Shown here one piece after another: positions 17,109 through 22,531 of a stretch of DNA of 31,726 nt. The position numbers were made by a program, and so were the translations under genes. Source of the DNA: a virus; IMG/VR virus record IMGVR_UViG_3300031920_000626, positions 1-31,726 of that record; one strand, given 5' to 3'. The notes beneath the pieces were generated by a model. It had not been told where the DNA came from and searched no databases. It saw only the letters and a list, made by a program, of their open reading frames with translations. Each line of letters begins with the position of its first letter. Within the stretch, counting starts at the first letter, position 1.

Positions 17109-17872
17109 AGACCCATCTCCTCAAATTCTTTTTTGTATTTGAGAACATATTTCTCATACTCAATTGTCTCTTCGGGATAGTTCTTGTAGATACCTGCTTC
17201 AATTTTCTCAACATAAGAGGGTCCACAATTATAGGCCTTAATTGCAAGTTCAACGTCGCCATGGAACCTATCTGTCATCTTCCAGAGATAGTAAGTTCCA
17301 AGCTGAATGTTGTGCTTCGCGTTATACAGGTTGTAGTGCCTCTTCCCTATCTCTCCTGCGATATCTGAAGCTGTTGCAGGCATGACCTGCATTATTCCTT
17401 TTGCTCCAGCATGGGACTCTATTTTGGGATTAAATGCCGACTCTCTTCTTGCTACAGCCAAGACCAGAGCAATAGGAACATCGTTGTCTTCCGAATACTG
17501 AACAATAGCTGAAGCAACCGTCGTGTATTCCACAATATTCATCTTGGGTCTGGCATATCTCTCCAATATTGGCCTGACTCTCTTAATCAAGGCCCATCGC
17601 TTGTTTTCTGGTTCAATTGACTCTTCAATCACTGAAGTTCTCTTTTCTATCGTTTCCAAGACAGAAGATTGATATTCAAGATTATGGGCAATAATGGAAT
17701 CTGAGTCAAGGGACTGGAACCTGTTACTTATAGACTCTTCCTTCAGCAACTCAAGCTGGGTGGATAAAGAATCGGCCTTCATTCTTGATTCGTAGACGAC
17801 AAGGGAAAATCCCAGGAAGAACAAAAGGTTGAATACTCCAATGACTGCAATGATTTTTTCTGTTCTTCCCAT
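17105..17872 (-). CDS. Membrane-anchored lytic transglycosylase (SLT domain)
   Basis: This 255-residue enzyme would cleave the MurNAc-GlcNAc bond of peptidoglycan to leave a 1,6-anhydro product. Residues 8-26 form an N-terminal membrane anchor with no cleavage site evident, followed by a helical stalk to about residue 95. The SLT domain fills the C-terminal half. The catalytic Glu is E144 in ARRESAFNP, followed by GAKGIMQVMPATA (156-168), NIQLGTYYL and AYNCGPSYV (213-221), all standard for family-1 lytic transglycosylases. AAGGAG lies four bases before the ATG. As it is anchored rather than a virion tip protein, it may act in lysis or help the tail or progeny cross the cell wall. Confidence 0.9.
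   Translation of the reverse strand: MGRTEKIIAVIGVFNLLFFLGFSLVVYESRMKADSLSTQLELLKEESISNRFQSLDSDSIIAHNLEYQSSVLETIEKRTSVIEESIEPENKRWALIKRVRPILERYARPKMNIVEYTTVASAIVQYSEDNDVPIALVLAVARRESAFNPKIESHAGAKGIMQVMPATASDIAGEIGKRHYNLYNAKHNIQLGTYYLWKMTDRFHGDVELAIKAYNCGPSYVEKIEAGIYKNYPEETIEYEKYVLKYKKEFEEMGL
17117..17122 (-). promoter_or_regulatory. RBS fixing the TTG start of the MORN-like protein
   Basis: GAGGAG on the minus strand lies eight bases before the TTG at 17106-17108, inside the end of the transglycosylase gene. It supports this non-ATG start and coupling by TTGA overlap. Confidence 0.55.
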
Positions 17873-17891
17873 GGTTCTCCTTCACCTTCTT

Positions 17892-18326
17892 TTAGTCTTC
17901 GTCTAAGGATTCTTGTAGCTCTTCTCTTGTTATCTTCTCTTCCTTCACGTACTTCCAGAAAGAATTGAATGAAGGAAACTCTTTAGTAATTCTTGGAGCA
18001 CCTCTTAACTGTACCGCTTCTGCAAGGAGGGCGTCAATATATTTCTTTTTTTCTTCCCCGATTTCTTTGTCCGGGGATTTCTTGAAGAGGGCCATTTCAT
18101 AGTGAAAAGCGTTTACGAGCTGGTCTATTCTCAGGCCAATTGTTCTTTCTTCTGACTTCTTTGTTGAATAAAATTTCTTCACGAAGTTTCTGTACATCGC
18201 TTTGCTGCAGAATTTTAGAGGCTTTTTGCAATAAGCTCTCCTTCTTTTCCTGAGAATTTCTGTTGCTTCTTCGTTCTGAACCGGCTCAAAAAGTTCTTCA
18301 GATGTGTTCTTAATTGTAGAATCCAT
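17892..18326 (-). CDS. Hypothetical basic/acidic protein (144 aa)
   Basis: The 144-residue product has an acidic first 20 residues, a strongly basic centre (ILRKRRRAYCKKPLKFC, about 24-40) and a charged helical C-terminus. There is no signal peptide, membrane segment or known motif; a nucleic-acid-binding role is conceivable from the basic stretch but unproven. The ATG has a TAGGAG site nine bases upstream. A sigma-70-like promoter candidate lies about 70 bases further upstream. The next gene downstream, the transglycosylase, begins 19 bases after its stop. It separates the endolysin and zinc-ribbon pair from the transglycosylase. Its coding status is likely. Confidence 0.68.
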   Translation of the reverse strand: MDSTIKNTSEELFEPVQNEEATEILRKRRRAYCKKPLKFCSKAMYRNFVKKFYSTKKSEERTIGLRIDQLVNAFHYEMALFKKSPDKEIGEEKKKYIDALLAEAVQLRGAPRITKEFPSFNSFWKYVKEEKITREELQESLDED

Positions 18327-18399
18327 TCCTTTACTCTCCTAAATTTAGTTAGTCGTCTCATCTTTGCTGCGTGTTGTTTTTCTGTGTAAGGCTTAGTTC

Positions 18400-18428
18400 A
18401 CTTTACTACAGAAAAGCTGGAGTGTAAA
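18400..18428 (-). promoter_or_regulatory. Candidate minus-strand sigma-70-like promoter
   Basis: TTTACA (18423-18428) and TAAAGT (18400-18405) on the minus strand are 17 bases apart, in a 120-base gap between the zinc-ribbon and 144-residue genes. It could give extra transcription of the transglycosylase and sigma-factor group. Five of six and four of six bases match the consensus. Confidence 0.35.
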
Positions 18429-18446
18429 GAATTATTTCAACTGGAA

Positions 18447-18605
18447 TCAGAAACCTGAATATGCTCCTTTCTCTTTGATCACAAAGTACTTCCCTCCACA
18501 ATTACGACACTTGTACTTCTTCTTCAAAAATAGCTCACTGAAGTTTGTGATGATACCTTCACAGTAAGGGCACTTCTGGAGTATCTTCTTCTTTTGTTCA
18601 ACCAT
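18447..18605 (-). CDS. Small zinc-ribbon protein (52 aa)
   Basis: A 52-residue ORF read on the minus strand carries a CPYC (12-15) and a CRNC (33-36) knuckle, the four-cysteine pattern of a zinc ribbon. The flanks are Lys-rich, and it ends FVIKEKGAYSGF. Such mini-proteins often bind DNA, RNA or RNA polymerase, but many phage examples have no known role. The ATG at 18603-18605 has AAGGTGA about seven bases upstream. That site contains the stop codon of the endolysin, so the two genes are coupled. The gene is easy to miss because of its length. The coding call rests on the knuckles, the Shine-Dalgarno and the tight spacing. Confidence 0.72.
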   Translation of the reverse strand: MVEQKKKILQKCPYCEGIITNFSELFLKKKYKCRNCGGKYFVIKEKGAYSGF

Positions 18606-18612
18606 TTATCTG

Positions 18613-19344
18613 TCACCTTTCTGTAATTAAGTCAACAACTACATCTAAGAACAAGTTTGACAGCTTCTCTTTCTTGAGTGCTCTCTTTGTTTTTCTTCCA
18701 AATATTCCGTCAATCTTTCCAATTGTGAAATGCTGAAGTCTGTAAAGCTGAGATTGAACAAACATTCTTTTTACTTCTTCACTGTCAGAAGCTGGATTCC
18801 ACCTACCCACATCAAGAACTGCACACTTGACTGCTCTTGTGTTAGATAATACATTGAATATCTTTACCCAATCTTCACCTATGTAGTTGTAGTGCCAGAC
18901 TTCAGATTCTTCAATACTAGGGAAAGGTATTATAGGACTGAACCCTACCGACATTGACAGTTCCCAGAATAAAGACACCCAGTTTTCTTTACCTATTCCT
19001 TCAAAGTTCAGATCATTCATTGATATATCAACAGCTCTGCCAGCATTGTGAAAACTTTCACCTGGCTTTGCCACAAAATCTTTTTTCTTTCCTGATTTGT
19101 ACAAAGTTCTTGCTTTCTCTTGTGTTTCCCAGTTTCTAAATAAGTCAATTATTAACATGGTTCCTTTGTTCAGTCTTACTAATCTGTCCAGTTTAAGTAA
19201 AGCAGTAAACATATCTGGGACTATGTAATTTCCTTCCTGACCTACATTGTTGAAGTTAGAGACATCAATTTTATTTTTGCTGTTCTTTGGGTAAATTGAA
19301 GAGAGAGAGTAAGCTGGTATTAATTTTGTTCTTCTAGGGGTCAT
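18613..19344 (-). CDS. Endolysin: M15/VanY-like peptidase with PG-binding tail
   Basis: This 243-residue enzyme is predicted to cut peptide bonds in peptidoglycan. Zinc ligands of the M15 (D-Ala-D-Ala carboxypeptidase/endopeptidase) family are visible: His99 and Asp106 in SFHNAGRAVDIS, and Glu148 with His151 in EVWHYNY. Residues about 197-227 form a peptidoglycan-binding repeat (LYRLQHFTIGKIDGIFGRKT), here at the C-terminus. No signal peptide is present, so release would need a holin or similar; a possible small membrane ORF lies just upstream. AGGTAAG eight bases before the ATG supports the start. Its stop lies inside the Shine-Dalgarno of the zinc-ribbon gene. It is the first confidently called gene after the intergenic region that follows the sugar operon. 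Confidence 0.88.
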   Translation of the reverse strand: MTPRRTKLIPAYSLSSIYPKNSKNKIDVSNFNNVGQEGNYIVPDMFTALLKLDRLVRLNKGTMLIIDLFRNWETQEKARTLYKSGKKKDFVAKPGESFHNAGRAVDISMNDLNFEGIGKENWVSLFWELSMSVGFSPIIPFPSIEESEVWHYNYIGEDWVKIFNVLSNTRAVKCAVLDVGRWNPASDSEEVKRMFVQSQLYRLQHFTIGKIDGIFGRKTKRALKKEKLSNLFLDVVVDLITER

Positions 19345-19374
19345 TGTGTCTTACCTGGGATATTTGTGTCTTAG

Positions 19375-19382
19375 TATAAATA
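19375..19382 (+). promoter_or_regulatory. T4-late-type TATAAATA box on the plus strand
   Basis: The octamer TATAAATA is the consensus for promoters used by T4 gp55-type sigma factors, and the window encodes such a factor. In my reading it is the only exact copy in either orientation. It points right, away from the endolysin and against all genes. It could occur by chance in AT-rich DNA. Confidence 0.35.
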
Positions 19383-19389
19383 GAGTGAA

Positions 19390-19566
19390 TCAAAGTAGTT
19401 CGCTACTTCGTTGTGTGCTTTTGAGGTTTGAAAACTTTCTTTCAAAAAGTGTGTCTTTTGTTTTACGAGTGGAAGAAAGTATGATATAATTAAAGAATAA
19501 ATACACAAAGTAACCCCAAACTATAAGTCTTCTTAAACTCTTTCTTCTTCTCTTACTCTTTTCCAT
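19390..19566 (-). CDS. Possible small membrane protein upstream of endolysin (58 aa)
   Basis: An open frame of 58 codons starts at an ATG at 19564-19566. The translation has a very basic N-terminus (MEKSKRRRKSLRR), a single hydrophobic stretch at about 14-30 (LIVWGYFVYLFFNYIIL), then a polar, basic tail. This layout would suit a small inner-membrane protein such as a holin, antiholin or lysis accessory, next to the endolysin. Against it, the Shine-Dalgarno is weak (AGGAAAG about 14 bases upstream), the region is AT-rich, and a plus-strand promoter and repeats fall in or near it. It is listed as a candidate only. A class II or III holin is an inference from position and shape. Confidence 0.35.
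   Translation of the reverse strand: MEKSKRRRKSLRRLIVWGYFVYLFFNYIILSSTRKTKDTLFERKFSNLKSTQRSSELL
19462..19490 (+). promoter_or_regulatory. Orphan plus-strand sigma-70 promoter with extended -10
   Basis: TTTACG (19462-19467) and a perfect TATAAT (19485-19490) are separated by exactly 17 bases. TG at 19482-19483 gives an extended -10 (TGATATAAT). It points right, opposite to every gene. No plus-strand gene follows within the gap, so the transcript would be non-coding, or antisense to the cupin and kinase genes. Confidence 0.5.
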
Positions 19567-19568
19567 AG

Positions 19569-19588
19569 GGTTTATTTTAACTCTTTCC
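19569..19588. repeat. Direct repeat copy 1 (pair spaced 70 bp)
   Basis: The 20 bases here (plus strand, beginning GGTTTATTTTAAC) match 19639-19658 at 18 of 20 positions, exactly 70 bases apart. The preceding bases are also loosely alike, suggesting a decayed tandem duplication or paired binding sites. A related CTCTTT block lies at 19538-19543. Confidence 0.5.
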
Positions 19589-19601
19589 TAACTCAAGTAA
19601 A
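19574..19601 (-). promoter_or_regulatory. Candidate minus-strand promoter for lysis/virion genes
   Basis: On the minus strand TTTACT (19596-19601) and TAAAAT (19574-19579) are 16 bases apart. They lie in the first of two repeated elements, upstream of the possible membrane-protein ORF and the endolysin. The match is moderate and the region AT-rich, so this is a candidate only. Confidence 0.33.
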
Positions 19602-19638
19602 TTTCTTTTCTTAATTCCTTCCTTTATCTTTTTTGGCT

Positions 19639-19658
19639 GGTTTACTTTAACTCTTTTC
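19639..19658. repeat. Direct repeat copy 2 (pair spaced 70 bp)
   Basis: This is the second copy of the intergenic element (GGTTTACTTTAAC and onward), differing from copy 1 at two positions. It is followed by a short inverted repeat TCTTTT-CAG-AAAAGA that copy 1 lacks. It may be a regulator site or part of an origin. Confidence 0.5.
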
Positions 19659-19831
19659 AGAAAAGATTCACTGAAAACAACAGTTAAAGACAATTTAAAC
19701 CCTTTAAAAGGAAATAAAGGAGAAAAACATCTGGAAAGAAATAGGTAAACAACATAGTTCTTGTTGTATGATGACGGCCAAAGGCCTGTTCTTAGTGATT
19801 TCAACACAATTAAAATTTGGGCAGCGCAGAA

Positions 19832-19850
19832 AACAATAAAAATAATTGTT
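19832..19850 (-). terminator. Weak terminator-like hairpin at the end of the sugar operon
   Basis: On the minus strand AACAAT and ATTGTT flank a seven-base T-rich loop and are followed by T residues, starting inside the cupin stop codon. The stem is only A/T-rich, so termination would be weak. It is the only hairpin at this operon end with a T-run in the right orientation. Confidence 0.3.
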
Positions 19851-20244
19851 AAGGATTGATTCGGTAGGAGTCGTCGTCAAAATGCTGAGTGGAGAATTCA
19901 AACATTTCGCTGTCTTCAAGAGCTACAATTTGATGAACTCTTCCTGGTGGGATATAGAAATTATCTCCCGGACTTAAGATAATAGAATCGAGATAGTCAA
20001 GGATAGGGATGGCGCTCCCTGCAACAGCAAATGCCAAGAGACTTAAATTATCTGAATAATAGAGCTTAACTTTTCCCGTCGAAATGTAAAATGTCTCGTC
20101 CTTTAATTTGTGGTAATGAGCTGGGAATCCCTGGTCTTTGGCGATGTTGAGAAGCTTCCCGCAATATTCTTTTTTGTTTACTATCCACTTTTCCCATCCC
20201 CAAGATTTAGGAACAAAATGCATTTTTGGTTGGTCATTGTTCAA
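19849..20244 (-). CDS. Cupin, mannose-6-phosphate isomerase type II-like
   Basis: This 131-residue single-domain cupin has HYHKLKDETFYISTGKV (43-59), where His43, His45 and Glu50 form the first cupin metal motif, and PPGRVHQI (99-106) with His104 as the last ligand. The closest style is the C-terminal isomerase domain of mannose-6-phosphate isomerase/GDP-mannose pyrophosphorylase proteins, or stand-alone sugar isomerase cupins. The substrate is not fixed by sequence; a sugar-phosphate or nucleotide-sugar isomerase is likely from context. The start is TTG at 20242-20244, because a perfect GGAGGTGA lies five bases before it and it overlaps the kinase stop as TTGA. It is the last gene of the sugar operon, before the intergenic region. 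Confidence 0.8.
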   Translation of the reverse strand: MNNDQPKMHFVPKSWGWEKWIVNKKEYCGKLLNIAKDQGFPAHYHKLKDETFYISTGKVKLYYSDNLSLLAFAVAGSAIPILDYLDSIILSPGDNFYIPPGRVHQIVALEDSEMFEFSTQHFDDDSYRINP

Positions 20245-21080
20245 AATTCACCTCCAGTGTGCCTTTTGAGTGTTGAGTGCATTGCGACCTGATTGGCGTA
20301 CATCGCGGCAGAGGAGACCATCTTTGTTTTCAAATAAGAGACTACAAACCCAGCTAAAAAGACATCCCCACAGCCGATAATATCAGGATTTTCAATTTTT
20401 TCGGGTTGGGAATAAGTTGCCGAACAGAGGCCGTCATTCCACAAGGAACATCCTTCTGCTCCATTAGTTACTATCAGGTTTTTCTGTGTGCTTGTCCCAA
20501 ACGCTGCGCTAAATTCTTTGTGGTTTATCTTGATGAACTTTTGTTCGATATTCCTCCAGATTGTAAGGTCGCTTTTCTTTGTGTCAATGAACACTGGTTT
20601 ACTAAACCTCTCCAGCTTTTCTATGGTTTGTTCGTTTACAACTCCTTTATCATAATCACTGACAACAACAGCGTCATAATAACTTAAGTCAACGTATTTG
20701 AAAATATAGTGATATTCTTCCAGCGCCCAATCTTCAAATCTTTTTTTATTGTCTATCCGCACAATCTGTTTGTTTGTTTCAGAGTTGATCACTCTTGTTT
20801 TGACCATCCCGTCATTATTCCAGAGTTTGTAGCTGGTAGCTGTTCCTATTTCTTTCTTTCCAAGCATTGAGTTGCTTCTTTTTGACAGGATACTCGAAAC
20901 ATCTATAAAGTCCTCTGAGAGCGATTTAAGGTTGGCAGCGACGTTCAGACACCCACCTAGCTTGTAATCGTCTGAGATCGCGTCTAGGACGTCTACAGAG
21001 GGATCTTCTGGGGACCTTCTTGAGATAGTTCCGTACTGATAATGGTCAAGCATTGCGTCGCCAATTACTAAGATTTTCAC
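20241..21080 (-). CDS. D-glycero-beta-D-manno-heptose-7-phosphate kinase-like (HldE N-domain)
   Basis: This 279-residue PfkB/ribokinase-family protein opens with ILVIGDAMLDHYQYG and ISRRSPEDPSVDVL, closely following the HldE/RfaE kinase domain. It continues with LGGCLNVAANL (41-51). GCGD at 236-239 carries the catalytic aspartate of the family near the C-terminus. In Gram-negative cells this step phosphorylates heptose-7-P to the 1,7-bisphosphate on the way to ADP-heptose for LPS cores. The length matches a single kinase domain. The partner adenylyltransferase is a separate gene upstream, with a 56-residue ORF between. The start is GTG at 21078-21080 with GAGGAGG seven bases upstream. Another PfkB sugar substrate cannot be excluded, but the pairing favours heptose. 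Confidence 0.83.
   Translation of the reverse strand: MKILVIGDAMLDHYQYGTISRRSPEDPSVDVLDAISDDYKLGGCLNVAANLKSLSEDFIDVSSILSKRSNSMLGKKEIGTATSYKLWNNDGMVKTRVINSETNKQIVRIDNKKRFEDWALEEYHYIFKYVDLSYYDAVVVSDYDKGVVNEQTIEKLERFSKPVFIDTKKSDLTIWRNIEQKFIKINHKEFSAAFGTSTQKNLIVTNGAEGCSLWNDGLCSATYSQPEKIENPDIIGCGDVFLAGFVVSYLKTKMVSSAAMYANQVAMHSTLKRHTGGEF
20248..20255 (-). promoter_or_regulatory. Strong RBS fixing the TTG start of the cupin
   Basis: GGAGGTGA on the minus strand ends just upstream of the TTG at 20242-20244. The nearest in-frame ATG lies 21 bases further in and would be too distant, so the non-ATG start is favoured. Confidence 0.65.
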
Positions 21081-21247
21081 TTTTCTTCCTCCTCTTCAGT
21101 GTATGCTGATAAGAGTAGAATTACGGAGTCAGGATGGAGATAGTAACAACCTTGTTCTATTTGGTCGGCAGGATGGGACATGGTGCCATATTTTAACATT
21201 CCGCCAAGGGCTGCCTTTATTTGTTCAAATTCTTTTTTTGTTAGCAT
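21077..21247 (-). CDS. Small unknown protein between the HldE half-genes (56 aa)
   Basis: A 56-codon frame starts at an ATG at 21245-21247 with CGGAGAA eight bases upstream and ends in a GTGA overlap with the kinase gene. It begins inside the adenylyltransferase gene (23-base overlap). The product has a helical N-terminus (LTKKEFEQIKAALGG), a central SHPADQIEQGCYYLHPD and a tail of five glutamates. No motif is recognised. It may be a small subunit linking the two heptose enzymes, or simply a small phage protein. The clean overlaps at both ends and the good Shine-Dalgarno argue that it is translated. Confidence 0.65.
   Translation of the reverse strand: MLTKKEFEQIKAALGGMLKYGTMSHPADQIEQGCYYLHPDSVILLLSAYTEEEEEK
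21088..21094 (-). promoter_or_regulatory. RBS fixing the GTG start of the heptose kinase
   Basis: GAGGAGG on the minus strand lies seven bases before the GTG at 21078-21080, inside the acidic end of the 56-residue ORF. It explains the non-ATG start and couples the two genes. Confidence 0.6.
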
Positions 21248-21659
21248 TGGTTATTCTCCGAATGATTTCTGAAGTTGAGGGGAATATTCTCCGTCTCTCA
21301 TAATAGATTACTTTGTCCGCATATTCTTCGCCAATCACGTTTCCTTCCCATTCTTTTCCTTTTATCAGAATTATGCTCTCTGGATATTGAATGAGGTCCT
21401 TCAAATCTTTTGAGTTATCGAATGGAAAAATTCCTGCAATTTCCGAGAACAAGGTCAAGAGTTGTTCTTTTCTTTCTTTGAAACTGAAGATGGAGGCCCT
21501 ACCTTTGTCGAGTGAAATTTTGGAATCACTATCAATTCCGAGAAGTAGTATTCCGTTATTTTTGTCCGCTGTTTCAAGGCAAAATCTCAGGAAAGCGAAG
21601 TGTCCAGAATGAAGAACATCAAAGCAACCGTTTGCGAAAAATGTCGTCCTACTCGTCAT
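21225..21659 (-). CDS. Heptose-1-phosphate adenylyltransferase-like (HldE C-domain)
   Basis: This 144-residue nucleotidyltransferase has the signature FFANGCFDVLHSGH (7-20), where His17 and His20 form the HxGH nucleotide-binding motif of the cytidylyltransferase-like superfamily. FSFKERKEQLL and STSEIIRRI (near the end, ISSTxxI-like) fit the HldE/RfaE2 domain, which transfers AMP to heptose-1-phosphate to give ADP-heptose. The ATG at 21657-21659 is preferred because it overlaps the dehydrogenase stop (ATGA). A TTG eight codons earlier would add residues with no family match. The gene precedes the kinase with a small ORF between. Glycerol- or ethanolamine-phosphate cytidylyltransferase is a less likely alternative. 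Confidence 0.82.
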   Translation of the reverse strand: MTSRTTFFANGCFDVLHSGHFAFLRFCLETADKNNGILLLGIDSDSKISLDKGRASIFSFKERKEQLLTLFSEIAGIFPFDNSKDLKDLIQYPESIILIKGKEWEGNVIGEEYADKVIYYERRRIFPSTSEIIRRITNANKKRI

Positions 21660-22531
21660 CGCCACTTCTTGGCACTTGTACAATATTCCCCTGTCACCTG
21701 AGGGAGGTCTTCCCAGTCTCGGTCTGATCTGTCGAGAAGATTCCTTGTCCAGACAGTTTCTAAAATCAAAGGGTCCAAGTCATTTTCTTTTGCCAGGGCA
21801 ATCAATCCGTTAAGATCTTTCGGGAAACATGATTTTGACCAACCTCGGCCATCTTCTCCAGGAACCTTCGTGTGGCTGTCAGTTATTCTTTTGTCCCTGG
21901 TTACAATTCCTATGACAGAATTATAGTCAATATCTGTCTTTTCGCAGATGTCGTAGATTTCATTGCAGAAAGAAACTTTCATTGCAAGAAACGAGTTGGC
22001 GACATATTTTGCCATTTCGGCAGCATCGCTTGTCGTTTCGATAATCTCTGCAGGATTCTTTTGTGTCTTCGTGAATTCGATCATCAGGTCAAGAAGGTCA
22101 ATATTATTCGCTCGATCCGAAACACCAGAGAGCCCCAATATGATTCTATCTTGATTGAAGAAATCATTGAAAGCGTTGTTTTCTGTCAAATATTCTGGAC
22201 AGAAGACAAAGTCATGGGACAGATATTTTTCAGCCAACCTTCGTGTTGTTCCGGGGATTACTGTGCTTTTGATCACAATCATTTTTCTTTCGTCTGTTAG
22301 TTGATTTATTTCATCAACAACAGATTCGACAATAGAAACGTCGCATGATCCGTCTGCACTCATTGGCGTGGGGACACAAATAAAAATAATATCACTCTCA
22401 TCAACGACCCTGTTCAGAGAGCAAGAGCATTCAAACTTGTCATAAGTTATTGTGTTTGCGGCTTGTTGAAAGCCAATTTCAACTGCCGACCCTACGAATC
22501 CGCTCCCTATGATTCCAATTTTGTTTTTCAT
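21656..22531 (-). CDS. Short UDP-glucose/GDP-mannose dehydrogenase-family protein
   Basis: This 291-residue NAD-dependent sugar dehydrogenase homologue has the Rossmann start IGIIGSGFVGSAV, CVPTPM (52-57), STVIPGTT (89-96), PEYLTE, AEMAKYVANSF (171-181, catalytic-type Lys175 and Asn179) and GRGWSKSCFPKD (228-239) with the catalytic Cys235. These residues oxidise the C6 hydroxyl of a nucleotide sugar to a uronate in the family. Standard members are about 390-450 residues. This one ends soon after the cysteine domain and so lacks most of the C-terminal nucleotide-sugar-binding Rossmann domain. No frameshift remnant is evident, since the next gene starts at once. Substrate specificity may therefore differ. 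AGGAAGAG precedes the ATG. Confidence 0.83.
   Translation of the reverse strand: MKNKIGIIGSGFVGSAVEIGFQQAANTITYDKFECSCSLNRVVDESDIIFICVPTPMSADGSCDVSIVESVVDEINQLTDERKMIVIKSTVIPGTTRRLAEKYLSHDFVFCPEYLTENNAFNDFFNQDRIILGLSGVSDRANNIDLLDLMIEFTKTQKNPAEIIETTSDAAEMAKYVANSFLAMKVSFCNEIYDICEKTDIDYNSVIGIVTRDKRITDSHTKVPGEDGRGWSKSCFPKDLNGLIALAKENDLDPLILETVWTRNLLDRSDRDWEDLPQVTGEYCTSAKKWR

Larger units (their letters stand above)
19345..19848. other. AT-rich intergenic region between sugar operon and lysis genes
   Basis: About 500 bases separate the cupin stop from the endolysin start, by far the longest gap in the window. It is visibly richer in A and T than its surroundings. It holds imperfect direct repeats 70 bases apart, a sigma-70-like and a late-type promoter on the plus strand, a weaker minus-strand promoter and small inverted repeats (AAGTAG-TTCG-CTACTT at 19393-19408, TTTGAAA/TTTCAAA at 19427-19446, ACAACA/TGTTGT at 19749-19767, GGCCAAAGGCC at 19776-19786). 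It also contains a possible 58-residue ORF. It is a likely regulatory junction, perhaps also a replication-initiation zone. Confidence 0.7.

Noticed and set aside
19393-19408. AAGTAG-TTCG-CTACTT hairpin as a terminator
   Set aside because: The stem is stable-looking but is not followed by a T-run on the minus strand, and on the plus strand only by scattered T residues; kept only as a possible RNA structure.
19741-19800. Small inverted repeats (ACAACA/TGTTGT, GGCCAAAGGCC) as part of a tRNA
   Set aside because: No T-loop GTTCRA motif, acceptor stem or CCA end could be arranged around them on either strand.
19577-19807. A 76-residue minus-strand frame in the intergenic gap
   Set aside because: It starts with TTG without a Shine-Dalgarno site, has a random AT-rich composition and spans the repeats; no motif supports it.
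19704-19919. A 71-residue minus-strand frame overlapping the end of the cupin gene
   Set aside because: It lies in another frame of the cupin end and low-complexity gap, with no start signal or family likeness.
21872-22300. A 142-residue plus-strand frame opposite the UDP-sugar dehydrogenase
   Set aside because: It is exactly antisense to a gene with strong family motifs and shows no recognisable protein features.
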